A DNA stretch of 64,000 bases. It comes from Microbacterium hydrocarbonoxydans. Lineage in GTDB: Bacteria > Actinomycetota > Actinomycetes > Actinomycetales > Microbacteriaceae. Shown in pieces: positions 38,107 to 46,682 of this stretch. The notes under the pieces were generated by a model. It was not told where the DNA came from, did no database searches, and was given only the letters and a program-made list of their open reading frames with translations. The position numbers and the translations under genes are program-made. The stretch's first letter is position 1. Each line of letters starts with the position of its first letter. The stretch lies in the NCBI RefSeq assembly GCF_011752045.1, contig NZ_JAAKXW010000001.1, positions 1,054,001-1,118,000 of the forward strand, in the 5' to 3' direction.

Positions 38107-40152
38107 TCAGGCGCCGGACGGCTGCGTCCGGTCCGCGTCGGCGGCTGGTTCGGGGAGCAGCACCGGCGCGGTGAGCGCTGTCTCGGCGTCCGCCGCCGCC
38201 GGCTCCTCGGGCGCGCGGTCGGCGCGACGCCCGGCGAGCGCGGCGTCGAGCCCGCCGGACACCGCCTCCATGGCCGTCTCGGACTGCAGCACGCGGGACG
38301 AGGCGACCTGCTGCTCGGCGAGCTCGGCGTAGAGACCGCCGCGGGCGAGGAGCTCGGCATGCGTGCCTGATTCGATGATCCGGCCGGCGTCGAGCACGTG
38401 GATCATGTCGGCGCCCATCACCGTGGACAGCCGGTGCGCGATCGTGAGCGTGGTGCGCCCCCGCGCGGCCTCATCGAGGGCTTCCTGCACCACCCGCTCC
38501 GAGACGGTGTCGAGAGCCGAGGTCGCCTCGTCGAGCAGCAGCACCGGCGGGTCCTTCAGCAGCACCCGCGCGATCGCGATCCGCTGCTTCTCGCCGCCGG
38601 AGAGCCGGTACCCGCGTTCACCCACGATCGTGTCGTATCCCCGCTCGAAGCCGGCGATGATGTGGTGGATGTTGGCTGCCGTGCACGCCGCCATCAGCTC
38701 GTCCTCGGTGGCGTCGGGCTTCGCATAGAGCAGGTTGTCGCGGATGCTCGCGTGGAACAGGTAGGTCTCCTGGGAGACGATGCCGACCTGATCGATCAGG
38801 GACTCCTGTGTCAGCGTGCGCACGTCGGCGCCTGCGAACAGCACCGCGCCGCCGTGCGCCTCGTAGAGCCGGGGCGCGAGGTAGAGCACGGTGGTCTTGC
38901 CCGCACCCGACGGCCCCACGAAGGCCACGTGCTGTCCCGGTTCGGCGACGAAGGACACGCCCTGCAGTGTCGCCCGGGCGTCGGGGGCGGCGTCCGGGTA
39001 GCGGAAGACGACGTCGGCGAACTCGATCCGCCCGCGGGGTCCTGGCGCGCGGTCGACGGGGATCGCGTCCGGCGCATCGGTGATCTCGGGCACCAGATCG
39101 AGGTACTCGAAGATGCGGGCGAACAGGGCCGACGATGTCTGCAGGTCGAGCGACACCCGCATGAGCCCCATCAACGGCATCAGCAGCCGCGCCTGCACGG
39201 TGGTGAAGGCGACGACGGTGCCGGCCGTGATCGCCCCCGTCCCGCCCGCGATGAGCCACCCGGACACGAGGTAGATCACGGCGGGGACGCTGGCCATGAT
39301 CACCTGGACGACCGCGAAGAACCCCTGGCCGCTCATCGCTCGGCGCACCTGCAGCTTCACCTGGTTGCGGTTCTCCGCCTGGTACCGCTCCGACTCCGTG
39401 CGCTGCCGGTTGAACGCCTTCGACAGGAGCATCCCGGACACGCTCAGGGTCTCCTGGGTGATCGAGGTGAGCTCGGAGAGCGATTCCTGGGTCTCCCCCG
39501 CGATGCGGGCGCGCACCTGTCCCACCCGCCGCTGGACCAGCACGAGGAACGGCATCAGCACCACGGCGATGAGCGTGAGCCTCCAGTCGATGAGGATCAT
39601 CGCCACCAGCGACGCCACGACCGTCACCGCGTTGCCCAGGATGCTCGTCACCGTGTTGGTCAGGACGCCGGAGACGCCGCCGACGTCGTTCTGCAGCCGC
39701 GACTGGATGACGCCGGTCTTGGTCCGGGTGAAGAAGCCGAGCTCCATGGCCTGCAGGTGCTCGAAGAGGCGGACCCGCAGGTCGCCGGTGACATGGTTGC
39801 CGACGGTGGAGGTGAGCCAGGTCTGCACGACGCCGAGCACCGCCGACAGCAGGAAGAGCCCGACCATCACGATGACGAGGACGAGCAGGAGCTCGAGCTG
39901 CGGTCGCCCGCCGGCGACAGGGAACAGCGCGTCGTCGAAGATTCTCTGGACGATCAGCGGAGGGATGACGGCGATGCCTGCGCCGGCGACGACGAGGATC
40001 CCGGTGAGGAGGATCCGCCAGCGGTAGGTGCGGAACAGCTCGATCACCCGGGCGCCGAGTCCGGAGATGCGGGGCGCCTCGGCGTTGATGCGCCGCTGCG
40101 CGGTCTCGTCGACGCCGTGGAATCCGCCCCGAGGTCCGCCGCCCATGCTCAT
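38107..40152 (-). CDS. ABC exporter, fused permease and ATPase
   Basis: 681 residues from ATG 40152. An N-terminal six-helix type 1 exporter domain (to ~residue 330) is followed by an ATPase with Walker A GPSGAGKTTVLYLA, signature LSGGEKQRIA and Walker B VLLLDEATSALD, and a ~70-residue variable tail. It probably works as a homodimer exporting lipids or drugs. The gene is divergent from the MFS exporter. -10 TACGCT at 40159-40164 is 6 nt before the start. Confidence 0.92.
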   Translation of the reverse strand: MSMGGGPRGGFHGVDETAQRRINAEAPRISGLGARVIELFRTYRWRILLTGILVVAGAGIAVIPPLIVQRIFDDALFPVAGGRPQLELLLVLVIVMVGLFLLSAVLGVVQTWLTSTVGNHVTGDLRVRLFEHLQAMELGFFTRTKTGVIQSRLQNDVGGVSGVLTNTVTSILGNAVTVVASLVAMILIDWRLTLIAVVLMPFLVLVQRRVGQVRARIAGETQESLSELTSITQETLSVSGMLLSKAFNRQRTESERYQAENRNQVKLQVRRAMSGQGFFAVVQVIMASVPAVIYLVSGWLIAGGTGAITAGTVVAFTTVQARLLMPLMGLMRVSLDLQTSSALFARIFEYLDLVPEITDAPDAIPVDRAPGPRGRIEFADVVFRYPDAAPDARATLQGVSFVAEPGQHVAFVGPSGAGKTTVLYLAPRLYEAHGGAVLFAGADVRTLTQESLIDQVGIVSQETYLFHASIRDNLLYAKPDATEDELMAACTAANIHHIIAGFERGYDTIVGERGYRLSGGEKQRIAIARVLLKDPPVLLLDEATSALDTVSERVVQEALDEAARGRTTLTIAHRLSTVMGADMIHVLDAGRIIESGTHAELLARGGLYAELAEQQVASSRVLQSETAMEAVSGGLDAALAGRRADRAPEEPAAADAETALTAPVLLPEPAADADRTQPSGA

Positions 40153-40158
40153 CCCGCC

Positions 40159-40164
40159 AGCGTA
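40159..40164 (-). promoter_or_regulatory. -10 TACGCT of ABC exporter, leaderless
   Basis: The minus-strand TACGCT ends 6 nt before ATG 40152 and selects that start over the upstream ATG of the open frame. Confidence 0.6.
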
Positions 40165-40229
40165 CCCAGCGCCGCGGACACCGCGGCCGCTCCGGGGAGG
40201 CCGCATCCGCTGTCGGCGGATTCCTGTGA

Positions 40230-40268
40230 GAACGGAATGAAATGTCCGAGGATGCCGTTACGCTGAGT
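40230..40268 (+). promoter_or_regulatory. Candidate promoter of MFS exporter
   Basis: GGAAT near 40235 and GTTA near 40258 are spaced 18 nt apart, like a SigR/SigH-type promoter; TACGCT immediately at GTTACGCT could instead be a housekeeping -10. The leader to ATG 40325 is ~60 nt and ends in CAGGAGG. Confidence 0.4.
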
Positions 40269-40324
40269 GACTCTCGTGCAGTTCGCACGCTCCCCCATTC
40301 CGACGACGCCTCAGGAGGCCGCCC

Positions 40325-41803
40325 ATGTCTGCCGTCGAAACCGGTCCCGTGTCGACGACCCCGGCCCCCGCCACCGGCCTCATCCCCCGCCGCGACATGC
40401 GCGTGATCTGGGTGCTGCTGACCGCCGCCTTCGTCGCCATCCTCAACGAGACGACGATGGGGATGGCGATCCCGCACCTCATCACCGATCTCGGCATCAC
40501 CCCGATCGCGGCGCAGTGGGTGACCAGCGCCTTCATGCTCACGATGGCCGTGGTCATCCCGACCACCGGATTCCTGCTGCGCCGGTTCACGACGCGCCAG
40601 GTGTTCCTCTCCGCGCTGGCGCTGTTCTCCGGCGGCACCCTGCTGGCGGCCCTCGCGGTCGGCTTCGAGATGCTGCTCGTCGCGCGCGTCGTGCAGGCCG
40701 GCGGCACCGCGATGCTCATGCCGCTGCTCATGACGACGATCATGAACCTGGTGCCGAACGAGTCGCGCGGGCGCATGATGGGCCGCGTCAGCATCGTCAT
40801 CTCGCTCGCGCCGTCGATCGGCCCGACCATGTCCGGCTTCCTGCTCGACCACTTCGGCTGGCGCTCGATCTTCGTCGTCGTGCTGCCGATCGCCCTCGCC
40901 GCCATGTTCGTCGGCTGGCGCTGGCTGACCGACGTCGGCGAGACCACGGATGCTCCGCTCGACGTGCTGTCGATCATCCTCTCGGCATTCGGCTTCGGCG
41001 GCATCGTCTACGGTCTCAGCCAGATCGGCTCGCTGGCCGAGGGCGGGGCCAACCCCGCCCCGCTGGCGATCTCCCTGGCCGTGGGCGTCATCGCCTTCGC
41101 CGTGTTCCTCTGGCGTCAGGTCGTGCTGCAGCGCGAGGACGACGCGCTCCTCGACCTCCGCGTCTTCACGTCGCTCGGCTTCTCGCTCTCGATGGCGCAG
41201 ATGTTCCTGCTGTCGCTCGCGTTCTTCGGCACGATCACCCTCGTTCCGCTGTACCTGCAGAACGCGCTGAAGCTGTCGACCCTCGACTCCGGGCTCATCG
41301 TGCTCCCGGGAGCGCTCGCGATGGGACTGCTCGGCCCCGTCATCGGCCGCATCTACGATGCGCGCGGCACGCAGATCCTGCTGATCCCCGGCTCGATCCT
41401 CGCCGCCGCCACGTTGTGGTTCTACACGACGGTCGGCGTGCACACCCCGGTCTGGGTGATCCTGATCTCGCAGATCCTGCTGTCGGTCGGCCTGGCCCTG
41501 TCGTTCACGCCGCTCTTCACCGCCTCGCTCGCCTCACTGACGCCGAAGTTCTATTCGTACGGCAGCGCGGTGATCGGCACCGTCCAGCAGGTCGCCGGCG
41601 CCGCCGGGATCGCGGTGATGGTCGCCCTGTTCACGGTGGTCACGAACGAGAACGGCGGCACCGAGGTGCCGGAGGCCGTGGCGACCGGCTCCCAGGCGGC
41701 ATTCCTCATCGGAGCGGTGATCGCGACCCTCACCGTCGTCGGCGCGTTCTTCATCCGCAAGCCGGCGGACGACGGCATGAGCGCCCCGCACGCCGGTCAC
41801 TGA
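40325..41803 (+). CDS. MFS multidrug exporter, DHA2 (14-TM) type
   Basis: 492 residues, about 14 hydrophobic helices. FVAILNETTMGMAIPHLITDLGI is the DHA2 first helix with NET, followed by the motif A-like loop and GGTAMLMPLL and SIGPTMSGFLL (motif C-like GPxxxG). It would expel drugs or metabolites by proton antiport. A strong ribosome site (CAGGAGG) precedes ATG 40325. Divergent from the ABC exporter gene. Confidence 0.9.
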   Translation: MSAVETGPVSTTPAPATGLIPRRDMRVIWVLLTAAFVAILNETTMGMAIPHLITDLGITPIAAQWVTSAFMLTMAVVIPTTGFLLRRFTTRQVFLSALALFSGGTLLAALAVGFEMLLVARVVQAGGTAMLMPLLMTTIMNLVPNESRGRMMGRVSIVISLAPSIGPTMSGFLLDHFGWRSIFVVVLPIALAAMFVGWRWLTDVGETTDAPLDVLSIILSAFGFGGIVYGLSQIGSLAEGGANPAPLAISLAVGVIAFAVFLWRQVVLQREDDALLDLRVFTSLGFSLSMAQMFLLSLAFFGTITLVPLYLQNALKLSTLDSGLIVLPGALAMGLLGPVIGRIYDARGTQILLIPGSILAAATLWFYTTVGVHTPVWVILISQILLSVGLALSFTPLFTASLASLTPKFYSYGSAVIGTVQQVAGAAGIAVMVALFTVVTNENGGTEVPEAVATGSQAAFLIGAVIATLTVVGAFFIRKPADDGMSAPHAGH

Positions 41804-41815
41804 CAGGCGCCGGAC

Positions 41816-41877
41816 GACGGCGTCTGCCGCTACTCGCCCTGCTTCACCGCAGGCGCGGGAACGTGGCAGACGCCGTC
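41816..41877. terminator. 13-bp inverted repeat over the end of the small gene
   Basis: GACGGCGTCTGCC (41816-41828) pairs with 41865-41877. The second arm is inside the coding end of the 51-residue gene and the first lies just past its stop. It can stop the MFS gene and the small gene. Confidence 0.6.
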
Positions 41878-41985
41878 GCTGCAGTAGCCGGCGGCGACAC
41901 CGCTGAGCAGGTTCAGAGCCCCCGGCAGCGGCCGCAGTCCCTCGGGGGCGTCGACTGCGGTGATCTCGCCGTGCGTGTCGGTCAT
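41830..41985 (-). CDS. Small hypothetical protein with CxxxxC
   Basis: 51 residues: MTDTHGEITAVDAPEGLRPL, then PGALNLLSGVAAGYCSDGVCHVPAP ending KQGE. It was too short for an ordinary gene call. Support: a TACCAT -10 (41992-41997) lies 6 nt before the ATG, as in the neighbouring genes. The Cys pair could bind a metal or form a disulfide; the function is unknown. It diverges from the AhpD-like gene. Confidence 0.55.
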   Translation of the reverse strand: MTDTHGEITAVDAPEGLRPLPGALNLLSGVAAGYCSDGVCHVPAPAVKQGE

Positions 41986-42116
41986 CCTTCGATGGTACGC
42001 CCGTGGAGGGCGACGGGCTCCGGGCCCCTTCCACCCCCGGTGGCTGCGGCGTAGTCTTCGCTCAGCGGTGGCGCCGCCTCCGCCGCATGCCCCGCACGGA
42101 TGCGAAGGAGCCTCCC

Positions 42117-42722
42117 ATGATCGTCACTCCCCCGCCCGTCGAGGACGCGGAGGGCCACGTGGCCGAGATGTACGCGGGCGACCTCGACGCCGACGGCTTC
42201 GTCTTCGCCCACACGCAGGCCATGGCCGTCAACCCCGACGCCCACCTCGCGTTCGAGAGCCTCATCCGCGCCATCCTCCCCTCCATCGGCATCCGCGTCT
42301 ACGAGGCCGCCACGCTCGGCGCCGCGCGCACGATCGGCTCCACGCACTGCCTGCTCGCCCACGGCCGCAAGTCGCTCCGCGCCGACGTGGTCGACGAGGA
42401 GGGGCTCGGCGCCTTCGCGCGCGGCGATGACAGCGCGTTCAGCGCCGCCGAGCAGACCGTGATCCGGTATGCGTCGAAGCTGTCGTCCGACCCGGGCGCG
42501 ATGACGGATGCCGACACCCAGGAGCTGCGCGAAGCGGGCTACTCCGACCGCCAGATCGTGGACATCACGCTCGCCGCGGCCGCCAGGAACTTCTTCAGCC
42601 GCGCGCTGCTCGCCCTCGCGGTGCCGACCGACGCGGTCCCCGGATTGGAGCGATCCCTCGCCGAGGCGCTGGTGCGGAGCGCCCGATCGGGAGGACGGCA
42701 ACAGGCGACGGCGGATCGATAG
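42117..42722 (+). CDS. Carboxymuconolactone decarboxylase/AhpD-like protein
   Basis: 201 residues with the helical AhpD fold. The usual CxxC...H site is STHCLLAHG: only the second Cys and the His remain; the first Cys is Ser. Without the pair, alkylhydroperoxidase activity as described for AhpD is unlikely, though a peroxidase with one Cys is possible. ATG 42117 is preceded by GAAGGAG. The -10 may be TAGTCT near 42052. Confidence 0.8.
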   Translation: MIVTPPPVEDAEGHVAEMYAGDLDADGFVFAHTQAMAVNPDAHLAFESLIRAILPSIGIRVYEAATLGAARTIGSTHCLLAHGRKSLRADVVDEEGLGAFARGDDSAFSAAEQTVIRYASKLSSDPGAMTDADTQELREAGYSDRQIVDITLAAAARNFFSRALLALAVPTDAVPGLERSLAEALVRSARSGGRQQATADR

Positions 42723-42733
42723 CAGCTCTCCCG

Positions 42734-42739
42734 TACGGT
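42734..42739 (+). promoter_or_regulatory. -10 TACGGT, leaderless start
   Basis: TACGGT is followed by 6 nt and ATG 42746. Confidence 0.55.
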
Positions 42740-42745
42740 TGTCTG

Positions 42746-43330
42746 ATGCTCAGACGCCTCCTCGCCCGCCTCTACTGGACGTTCAGCCGCTGGACGCTGG
42801 CCGGCGAAGCCGCCCCCTCCCGGCCGACCGTGCTCATCGGCGCCCCGCACACCTCGAACTGGGACTTCGTGCTGATGCTGGCGATCGCCTGGCGTCTGGG
42901 CATCGAGGTGCACTGGCTGGGGAAGAAGAGCCTCTTCCACGGCTGGCGCGGCCCCCTCATGCGCCGGCTCGGCGGCATCCCCGTCGACCGCGCAGACCCG
43001 GCGCGTGTCGTGCAGGATGTCGTGGACCAGGTCAGGGCGGGCGGCGTGTTCGGCCTGGTCGTCACGCCGGACGGCACGCGCGGCGGGAACGCGTACTGGA
43101 AATCAGGCTTCTACCGCATCGCCCGCGAGACCGGCATGCCGGTGACTCTGGGCTTCGTCGACCGCACCACCATGACCACGGGGCTCGGGCCGACCTTCGA
43201 CCTCACCGGCGACGTCGCCGCGGACATGGACCGGATCCGCGAGTTCTACGCGGACAAGGCGGGGCTCCGTCCGGAACGCCGCACGGAACCGCGCCTGCGC
43301 GAGGAGGGCCCGGCGGCGTCAGCCGGGTGA
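42746..43330 (+). CDS. Acyltransferase, PlsC/AGPAT-like
   Basis: 194 residues. HTSNWDF is the HX4D catalytic motif of glycerolipid acyltransferases, and the VTPDGTRGG segment matches the substrate phosphate site (PEGTR type). It might acylate lysophosphatidate or another lipid. The small size fits the family. 23 bp separate it from the AhpD-like gene stop. Confidence 0.8.
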   Translation: MLRRLLARLYWTFSRWTLAGEAAPSRPTVLIGAPHTSNWDFVLMLAIAWRLGIEVHWLGKKSLFHGWRGPLMRRLGGIPVDRADPARVVQDVVDQVRAGGVFGLVVTPDGTRGGNAYWKSGFYRIARETGMPVTLGFVDRTTMTTGLGPTFDLTGDVAADMDRIREFYADKAGLRPERRTEPRLREEGPAASAG

Positions 43331-43407
43331 CGCGTGGCAGTGCACCATACGGCCGCAGGAAGGCAAGCCCCTGGACACCCTGCTCGCGGGCGCACGAGAC
43401 TGAGCGC

Positions 43408-43938
43408 ATGGACGCCGAACGACGACCCTCACACGACGCGGACCGCGACGATCGCGCCGACGGCCGGGACGAGACGCCCAACGAGCGGGCGGACCGCAAT
43501 TGGTCCGAGCTCCTGCAGGAACTGCGCGTCATGCAGACGGGCACGCAGATCCTGACCGGGTTCCTGCTCGCGGTCGCGTTCCAGCCGCGGTTCACCGACA
43601 TGGATGGGCTGCAGCGCGGGCTGTACATCGTGCTCGTGGCGCTCGCGGCGCTCGCGACCATCCTCGCGCTCGCGCCGGTCGGCATGCATCGCGCCCTCTT
43701 CGGCAGCCGGCGCAAGCCCGAGCTGGTGAAAGTGGCCTCGCGGATCGTGAAGCTCGATCTCTTCGTCATCGCGGCGCTCACCGTCGGGGTCACCACCCTC
43801 ATCGTCGACTTCGCGCTCGACCGGATCGCCGGCCTCGTGACGCTCGTCTGCTCGCTGATCGTCGTGGCCGCGGTGTGGCTGGCGCTCCCCGGCGCGATCC
43901 GGCATGCTGTGGGCGCGGACGACGAGGACGCCCGGTGA
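43408..43938 (+). CDS. DUF6328-like membrane protein
   Basis: 176 residues: a charged N-terminus with Asp/Arg repeats, NWSELLQELRVMQTGTQILTGFLL (the DUF6328 opening), and four hydrophobic helices. Function unknown. ATG 43408 is chosen because the protein then begins with the charged tail. The stop overlaps the GNAT start (GTGA). Confidence 0.75.
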   Translation: MDAERRPSHDADRDDRADGRDETPNERADRNWSELLQELRVMQTGTQILTGFLLAVAFQPRFTDMDGLQRGLYIVLVALAALATILALAPVGMHRALFGSRRKPELVKVASRIVKLDLFVIAALTVGVTTLIVDFALDRIAGLVTLVCSLIVVAAVWLALPGAIRHAVGADDEDAR

Positions 43939-44399
43939 GCGACCGGCCGGAGATCTCGCCGCTGAGAGAGACGGATGCCGGCGAGCTGCTGACGCTGCAG
44001 CGCGCGGCGTTCGTGTCGGAGGCGCAGATCTACGGCAGCGCGGACATGCCGCCCCTCACCCAGACGCCGGAGGAGCTGGCGGCGGAGATCCGTGCCGACG
44101 GCGGCCTGGGCGCTCGCGTCGGCGGCCGCCTGGTCGGAGCGATCCGCTTCACGGTCGACGACGACCTGCTCCTCATCGGCCGCATCGCCGTCGCCCCGGA
44201 TCAGCAGGGAGCGGGGATCGGGAGACTCCTTCTCGAGGCGGCGGAGCAGGCCTCGGGAGCTGCGGAGGCGGAGCTGTTCACCGGGAGCCTCAGCGAGGCG
44301 AATCTCCGCCTCTACCGGTCCTGCGGCTACCGCGAGAGCGAGCGCGTGCCCGACGGGGACGGCGTCGCGCAGGTCTTCCTCCGCAAGCGGCTCCGATGA
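43935..44399 (+). CDS. GNAT-family N-acetyltransferase
   Basis: 154 residues. Acetyl-CoA binding motif IAVAPDQQGAGIGRLLLEAAEQ (Q/RxxGxG/A) is clear, then the NLRLYRSCGYRES motif. The substrate is unknown. GTG 43935 overlaps the preceding stop by 4 nt. Confidence 0.88.
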   Translation: MSDRPEISPLRETDAGELLTLQRAAFVSEAQIYGSADMPPLTQTPEELAAEIRADGGLGARVGGRLVGAIRFTVDDDLLLIGRIAVAPDQQGAGIGRLLLEAAEQASGAAEAELFTGSLSEANLRLYRSCGYRESERVPDGDGVAQVFLRKRLR

Positions 44400-44511
44400 T
44401 GGGAGGTCCCTCCGAATCGGCGCAAGGGGGTTGAGACACCCGCGCCAGTGGGGAATCGTGGCCCGGACATGTCGCGACCGCGCCATGCCCCCACCCGGAA
44501 GGAAAAGCTCC

Positions 44512-44811
44512 ATGCTCACCCTCACCGACAACGCCACCGCCATCGTGACGACCCTCGTCAACAGGCAGAGCGACGCCGCGGATGCCGGCCTGCGCATCCA
44601 CTCCACCGCCGCCCCCGAGGCCGGGGCCCCCTCCCGTCTGTCCGTCGTCGTGGCGGAGCACCCCGAACCGCTGGACCAGGTCATCGAGCTGTCCGGCGCA
44701 CGCGTCTTCCTCGAGGAGTCGGCCGCGATCGCCCTCGACGACAAGGTCCTGGACGCGGGGGTGGACGACGAGGGCGCGGTGTCCTTCGCCGTGCTCTCCC
44801 AGGTCGCCTGA
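44512..44811 (+). CDS. HesB/IscA-like fold protein without cysteines
   Basis: 99 residues. The beginning (MLTLTDNATAIVTTLVNRQ) and layout (ARVFLEESAAIALDDKVLD) match the HesB/IscA fold, but the protein has no Cys at all, while A-type carriers bind their Fe-S cluster with three. It therefore cannot work as a standard carrier. AAGGAAAAGC is a ribosome site 4-13 nt before ATG 44512. The function is unknown. Confidence 0.75.
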   Translation: MLTLTDNATAIVTTLVNRQSDAADAGLRIHSTAAPEAGAPSRLSVVVAEHPEPLDQVIELSGARVFLEESAAIALDDKVLDAGVDDEGAVSFAVLSQVA

Positions 44812-44820
44812 TCTGATCCT

Positions 44821-44854
44821 CGGATGCCGCGGCCCGCTCGGGCCGCGGCATCCG
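44821..44854. terminator. Perfect 15-bp hairpin between convergent genes
   Basis: CGGATGCCGCGGCCC (44821-44835) pairs perfectly with 44840-44854 around GCTC. It lies between the HesB-like gene and the convergent lipoprotein gene and includes the over-represented GGATGCC word. Confidence 0.75.
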
Positions 44855-44866
44855 TTCGTCTGCGGA

Positions 44867-45394
44867 CTATTCCGCGATCCGCTCGCCGGCGGGAGACAGC
44901 ACCCACCAGACGTCGTTGACGCCCTGCCCGTTGACGTCGCCCGCAGCCTGATCGCCGGCGAAGTAGTACAGCGGCCAGCCATCGAGCGTGATCTGCATCG
45001 AGCCGTCGGCGGCGGCGATCGTGCCGACCTCTCCCGTCACGCCCGACACCACGGGCTCGGTGCTGTCGGTCGTGACCGGCGGCCAGTTCGTGAGGCACTG
45101 CCCCTCGCACGCACTGGCATCCGCGCCCTGCGTGTCGCTGTCGAACATGTACACGGTGAGCCCCTCGCCGTCGACGACGATCTCCCCCAGCGGCGAGTCC
45201 GCCACCCTCAGCTCCGCGTCGTCCGCGGCGGGCGGCGAGTCCTCGGACGGCGTCGAGTCGGACGAGGGCGCTCCGTAGGGGTCGCCGCCTCCCGGGTCCG
45301 TCCCGCCGGAGCCGCCCGGCGACGAGCAGCCCGCCAGGGCGAGGGTGATGAGCAGAGCGGCGGCGATTGCGGACCGCCTGGCCTTCGCGAACAT
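44867..45394 (-). CDS. Secreted-repeat lipoprotein (PF03640 type)
   Basis: 175 residues. Signal peptide with lipobox LAGC (lipid Cys 23), a Ser/Gly/Asp-rich linker, then two repeats of the PF03640/COG4315 type with Yx(FWY)xxD-like motifs: LTVYMFDSDTQGADASACEGQCLTNWPP and PLYYFAGDQAAGDVNGQGVND. Function unknown; such proteins are often heme- or redox-related in context. It carries an ECF promoter and is read after the anti-sigma gene. Confidence 0.85.
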   Translation of the reverse strand: MFAKARRSAIAAALLITLALAGCSSPGGSGGTDPGGGDPYGAPSSDSTPSEDSPPAADDAELRVADSPLGEIVVDGEGLTVYMFDSDTQGADASACEGQCLTNWPPVTTDSTEPVVSGVTGEVGTIAAADGSMQITLDGWPLYYFAGDQAAGDVNGQGVNDVWWVLSPAGERIAE

Positions 45395-45437
45395 GTCGGA
45401 CCTCCTGTGCTGGACCGCGGACGCGGTCGTCGTCGGG

Positions 45438-45465
45438 GACACGAGAGCCGCCCGGCGGGCGTTCA
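45438..45465 (-). promoter_or_regulatory. ECF promoter of the lipoprotein gene
   Basis: Minus strand: -35 TGAACG (45460-45465), N16, -10 CGTGTC (45438-45443). The -35 starts with the TGA stop codon of the anti-sigma gene. Same form as the promoters at 46683-46710 and 46713-46740. Confidence 0.7.
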
Positions 45466-46161
45466 ATCGCCGTCGAGGTCCGCGTCGCTGCGCATCAGGA
45501 CGTCGCCCGATCGGACCGCCCGGATCTCGACGGCGGCGATGTCCGCGGACGCGAGCGCCGTGGCGGCGCTCAGCCGCGCCGTGGATCCCGGCCGCGCCCG
45601 CCAGGTGGAGAGCACGCTCTCGGCGCCGTCCGCGCCGACGACGACCAGGGCGTACGCCCACCCCTCCTCCGGCGCATCTGGCACCTCCCCGTAGGCGCAG
45701 GACATGTCGATGCGCGTCCCCCAGGCGACCTCGGTGAGCTCGACCGTCGCCGACAGCGGGAGCTCGGCGACCGGTTCGAGGGCGATCACCTGCTCCGGGG
45801 TGCGCAGCAGCGAGGAGGCCACGGGGACGACCACCGCGGCGATCACGACCGCGGCGGCGACGGCGACGATCGCGAGCCGGCGGCGCCGGCGGTCCCTCGC
45901 CGCCGCGAGCGAGAGCACGCGCGCACGGTGCCCGGCACCGGGGCCGTCGTGCCCGGCCTCCTCCGGCCGGAGCAGCGATTCCGCGCGGCCCGGATCGACG
46001 CGGGACAGCAGGCCGAGAGTCGGCGCGATCTCCGCGATCGCCGCCCGGCACCGCTCGCACTCGGCCAGGTGCGCCTCGTAGAGCGCGCGATCGGCCTGGC
46101 CGAGCGCACCGAGGAGGTAGGCGGCGTCCCAGTCCTCGTAGCGCGCGTGATCCGCGTTCAT
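45463..46161 (-). CDS. Membrane anti-sigma factor, RskA-like
   Basis: 232 residues. An N-terminal zinc anti-sigma domain with HLAECERC (HxxxCxxC), one transmembrane helix (about 100-120, LAIVAVAAAVVIAAVVVPVA), and an extracellular RskA C-domain with VELTEVAWGTRIDMSC. It holds the ECF sigma factor until proteolysis in the membrane frees it. It overlaps the sigma gene by 4 nt. Confidence 0.88.
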   Translation of the reverse strand: MNADHARYEDWDAAYLLGALGQADRALYEAHLAECERCRAAIAEIAPTLGLLSRVDPGRAESLLRPEEAGHDGPGAGHRARVLSLAAARDRRRRRLAIVAVAAAVVIAAVVVPVASSLLRTPEQVIALEPVAELPLSATVELTEVAWGTRIDMSCAYGEVPDAPEEGWAYALVVVGADGAESVLSTWRARPGSTARLSAATALASADIAAVEIRAVRSGDVLMRSDADLDGD

Positions 46162-46664
46162 CGCGTCACTCCCTTCTCCTGCAGCCCGAGGCGCAGCGCC
46201 CGGAGTCCGTAGTGCAGTCTCGACTTGACGGTGCCCTCCGGAACGGTCAGCTCCTCAGCGATCTCCGCGACCGTGAGGCCGCGGTAGTACGCCCGGACGA
46301 CGACGTCCCGATGCGCCTCGGAGAGGGCGGCGAGCGCCTCCTCGATGAGGATGGCGTCGAAGATGGCGTCCGTCGCGTCCCTCACCGCTGCGTCGGGGGG
46401 CGACTCCACCGGGATCTCCCTGCGCCGTCGCGCGCTCCGAGCCTCGTCGACGACCAGGTGACGTGCCACCGTGTACATCCACGAGCGGGTGGACTCCGGA
46501 TCCTCGGCGAGGATGTGCGGAGTGCGCCAGGCGCGCAGCAGCGTCTCCTGCACCACGTCGTCGGCACCGGCGCGGTCGCCGGTGAGGTGCACGACGTAGC
46601 GCCAGATCGGCGCCGCGTGCGCGTCGTAGAGCGCCCCCAGGCGGGCCGCGTCGTCACCCGGCAT
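46158..46664 (-). CDS. ECF sigma factor, SigK/SigL-like
   Basis: 168 residues with region 2 (YVVHLTGDRAGADDVVQETLLRAWR, MYTVARHLVVDEARS) and region 4 (EALAALSEAHRDVVVRAYYRGLTVAEIAEEL, PEGTVKSRLHYGLRALR). Paired with the anti-sigma gene in one transcript. Its own promoter matches the TGAACC/CGTGTC form of SigK/SigL in mycobacteria (from memory). GTGACGGATG: ATG 46664 with GGGAGG ahead. Confidence 0.9.
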   Translation of the reverse strand: MPGDDAARLGALYDAHAAPIWRYVVHLTGDRAGADDVVQETLLRAWRTPHILAEDPESTRSWMYTVARHLVVDEARSARRRREIPVESPPDAAVRDATDAIFDAILIEEALAALSEAHRDVVVRAYYRGLTVAEIAEELTVPEGTVKSRLHYGLRALRLGLQEKGVTR

Positions 46665-46682
46665 CCGTCACCTCCCTCCGAG

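Noticed and set aside
42746..44399. A multi-gene lipid operon (acyltransferase, DUF6328, GNAT)
   Set aside because: Only the DUF6328 and GNAT genes overlap; the acyltransferase is separated by 77 bp, so a single pathway is not supported.
44867..46060. Long minus frame as one large protein
   Set aside because: The upstream part is a shadow of the anti-sigma gene; the lipoprotein starts at ATG 45394 with a clear signal peptide and its own promoter.
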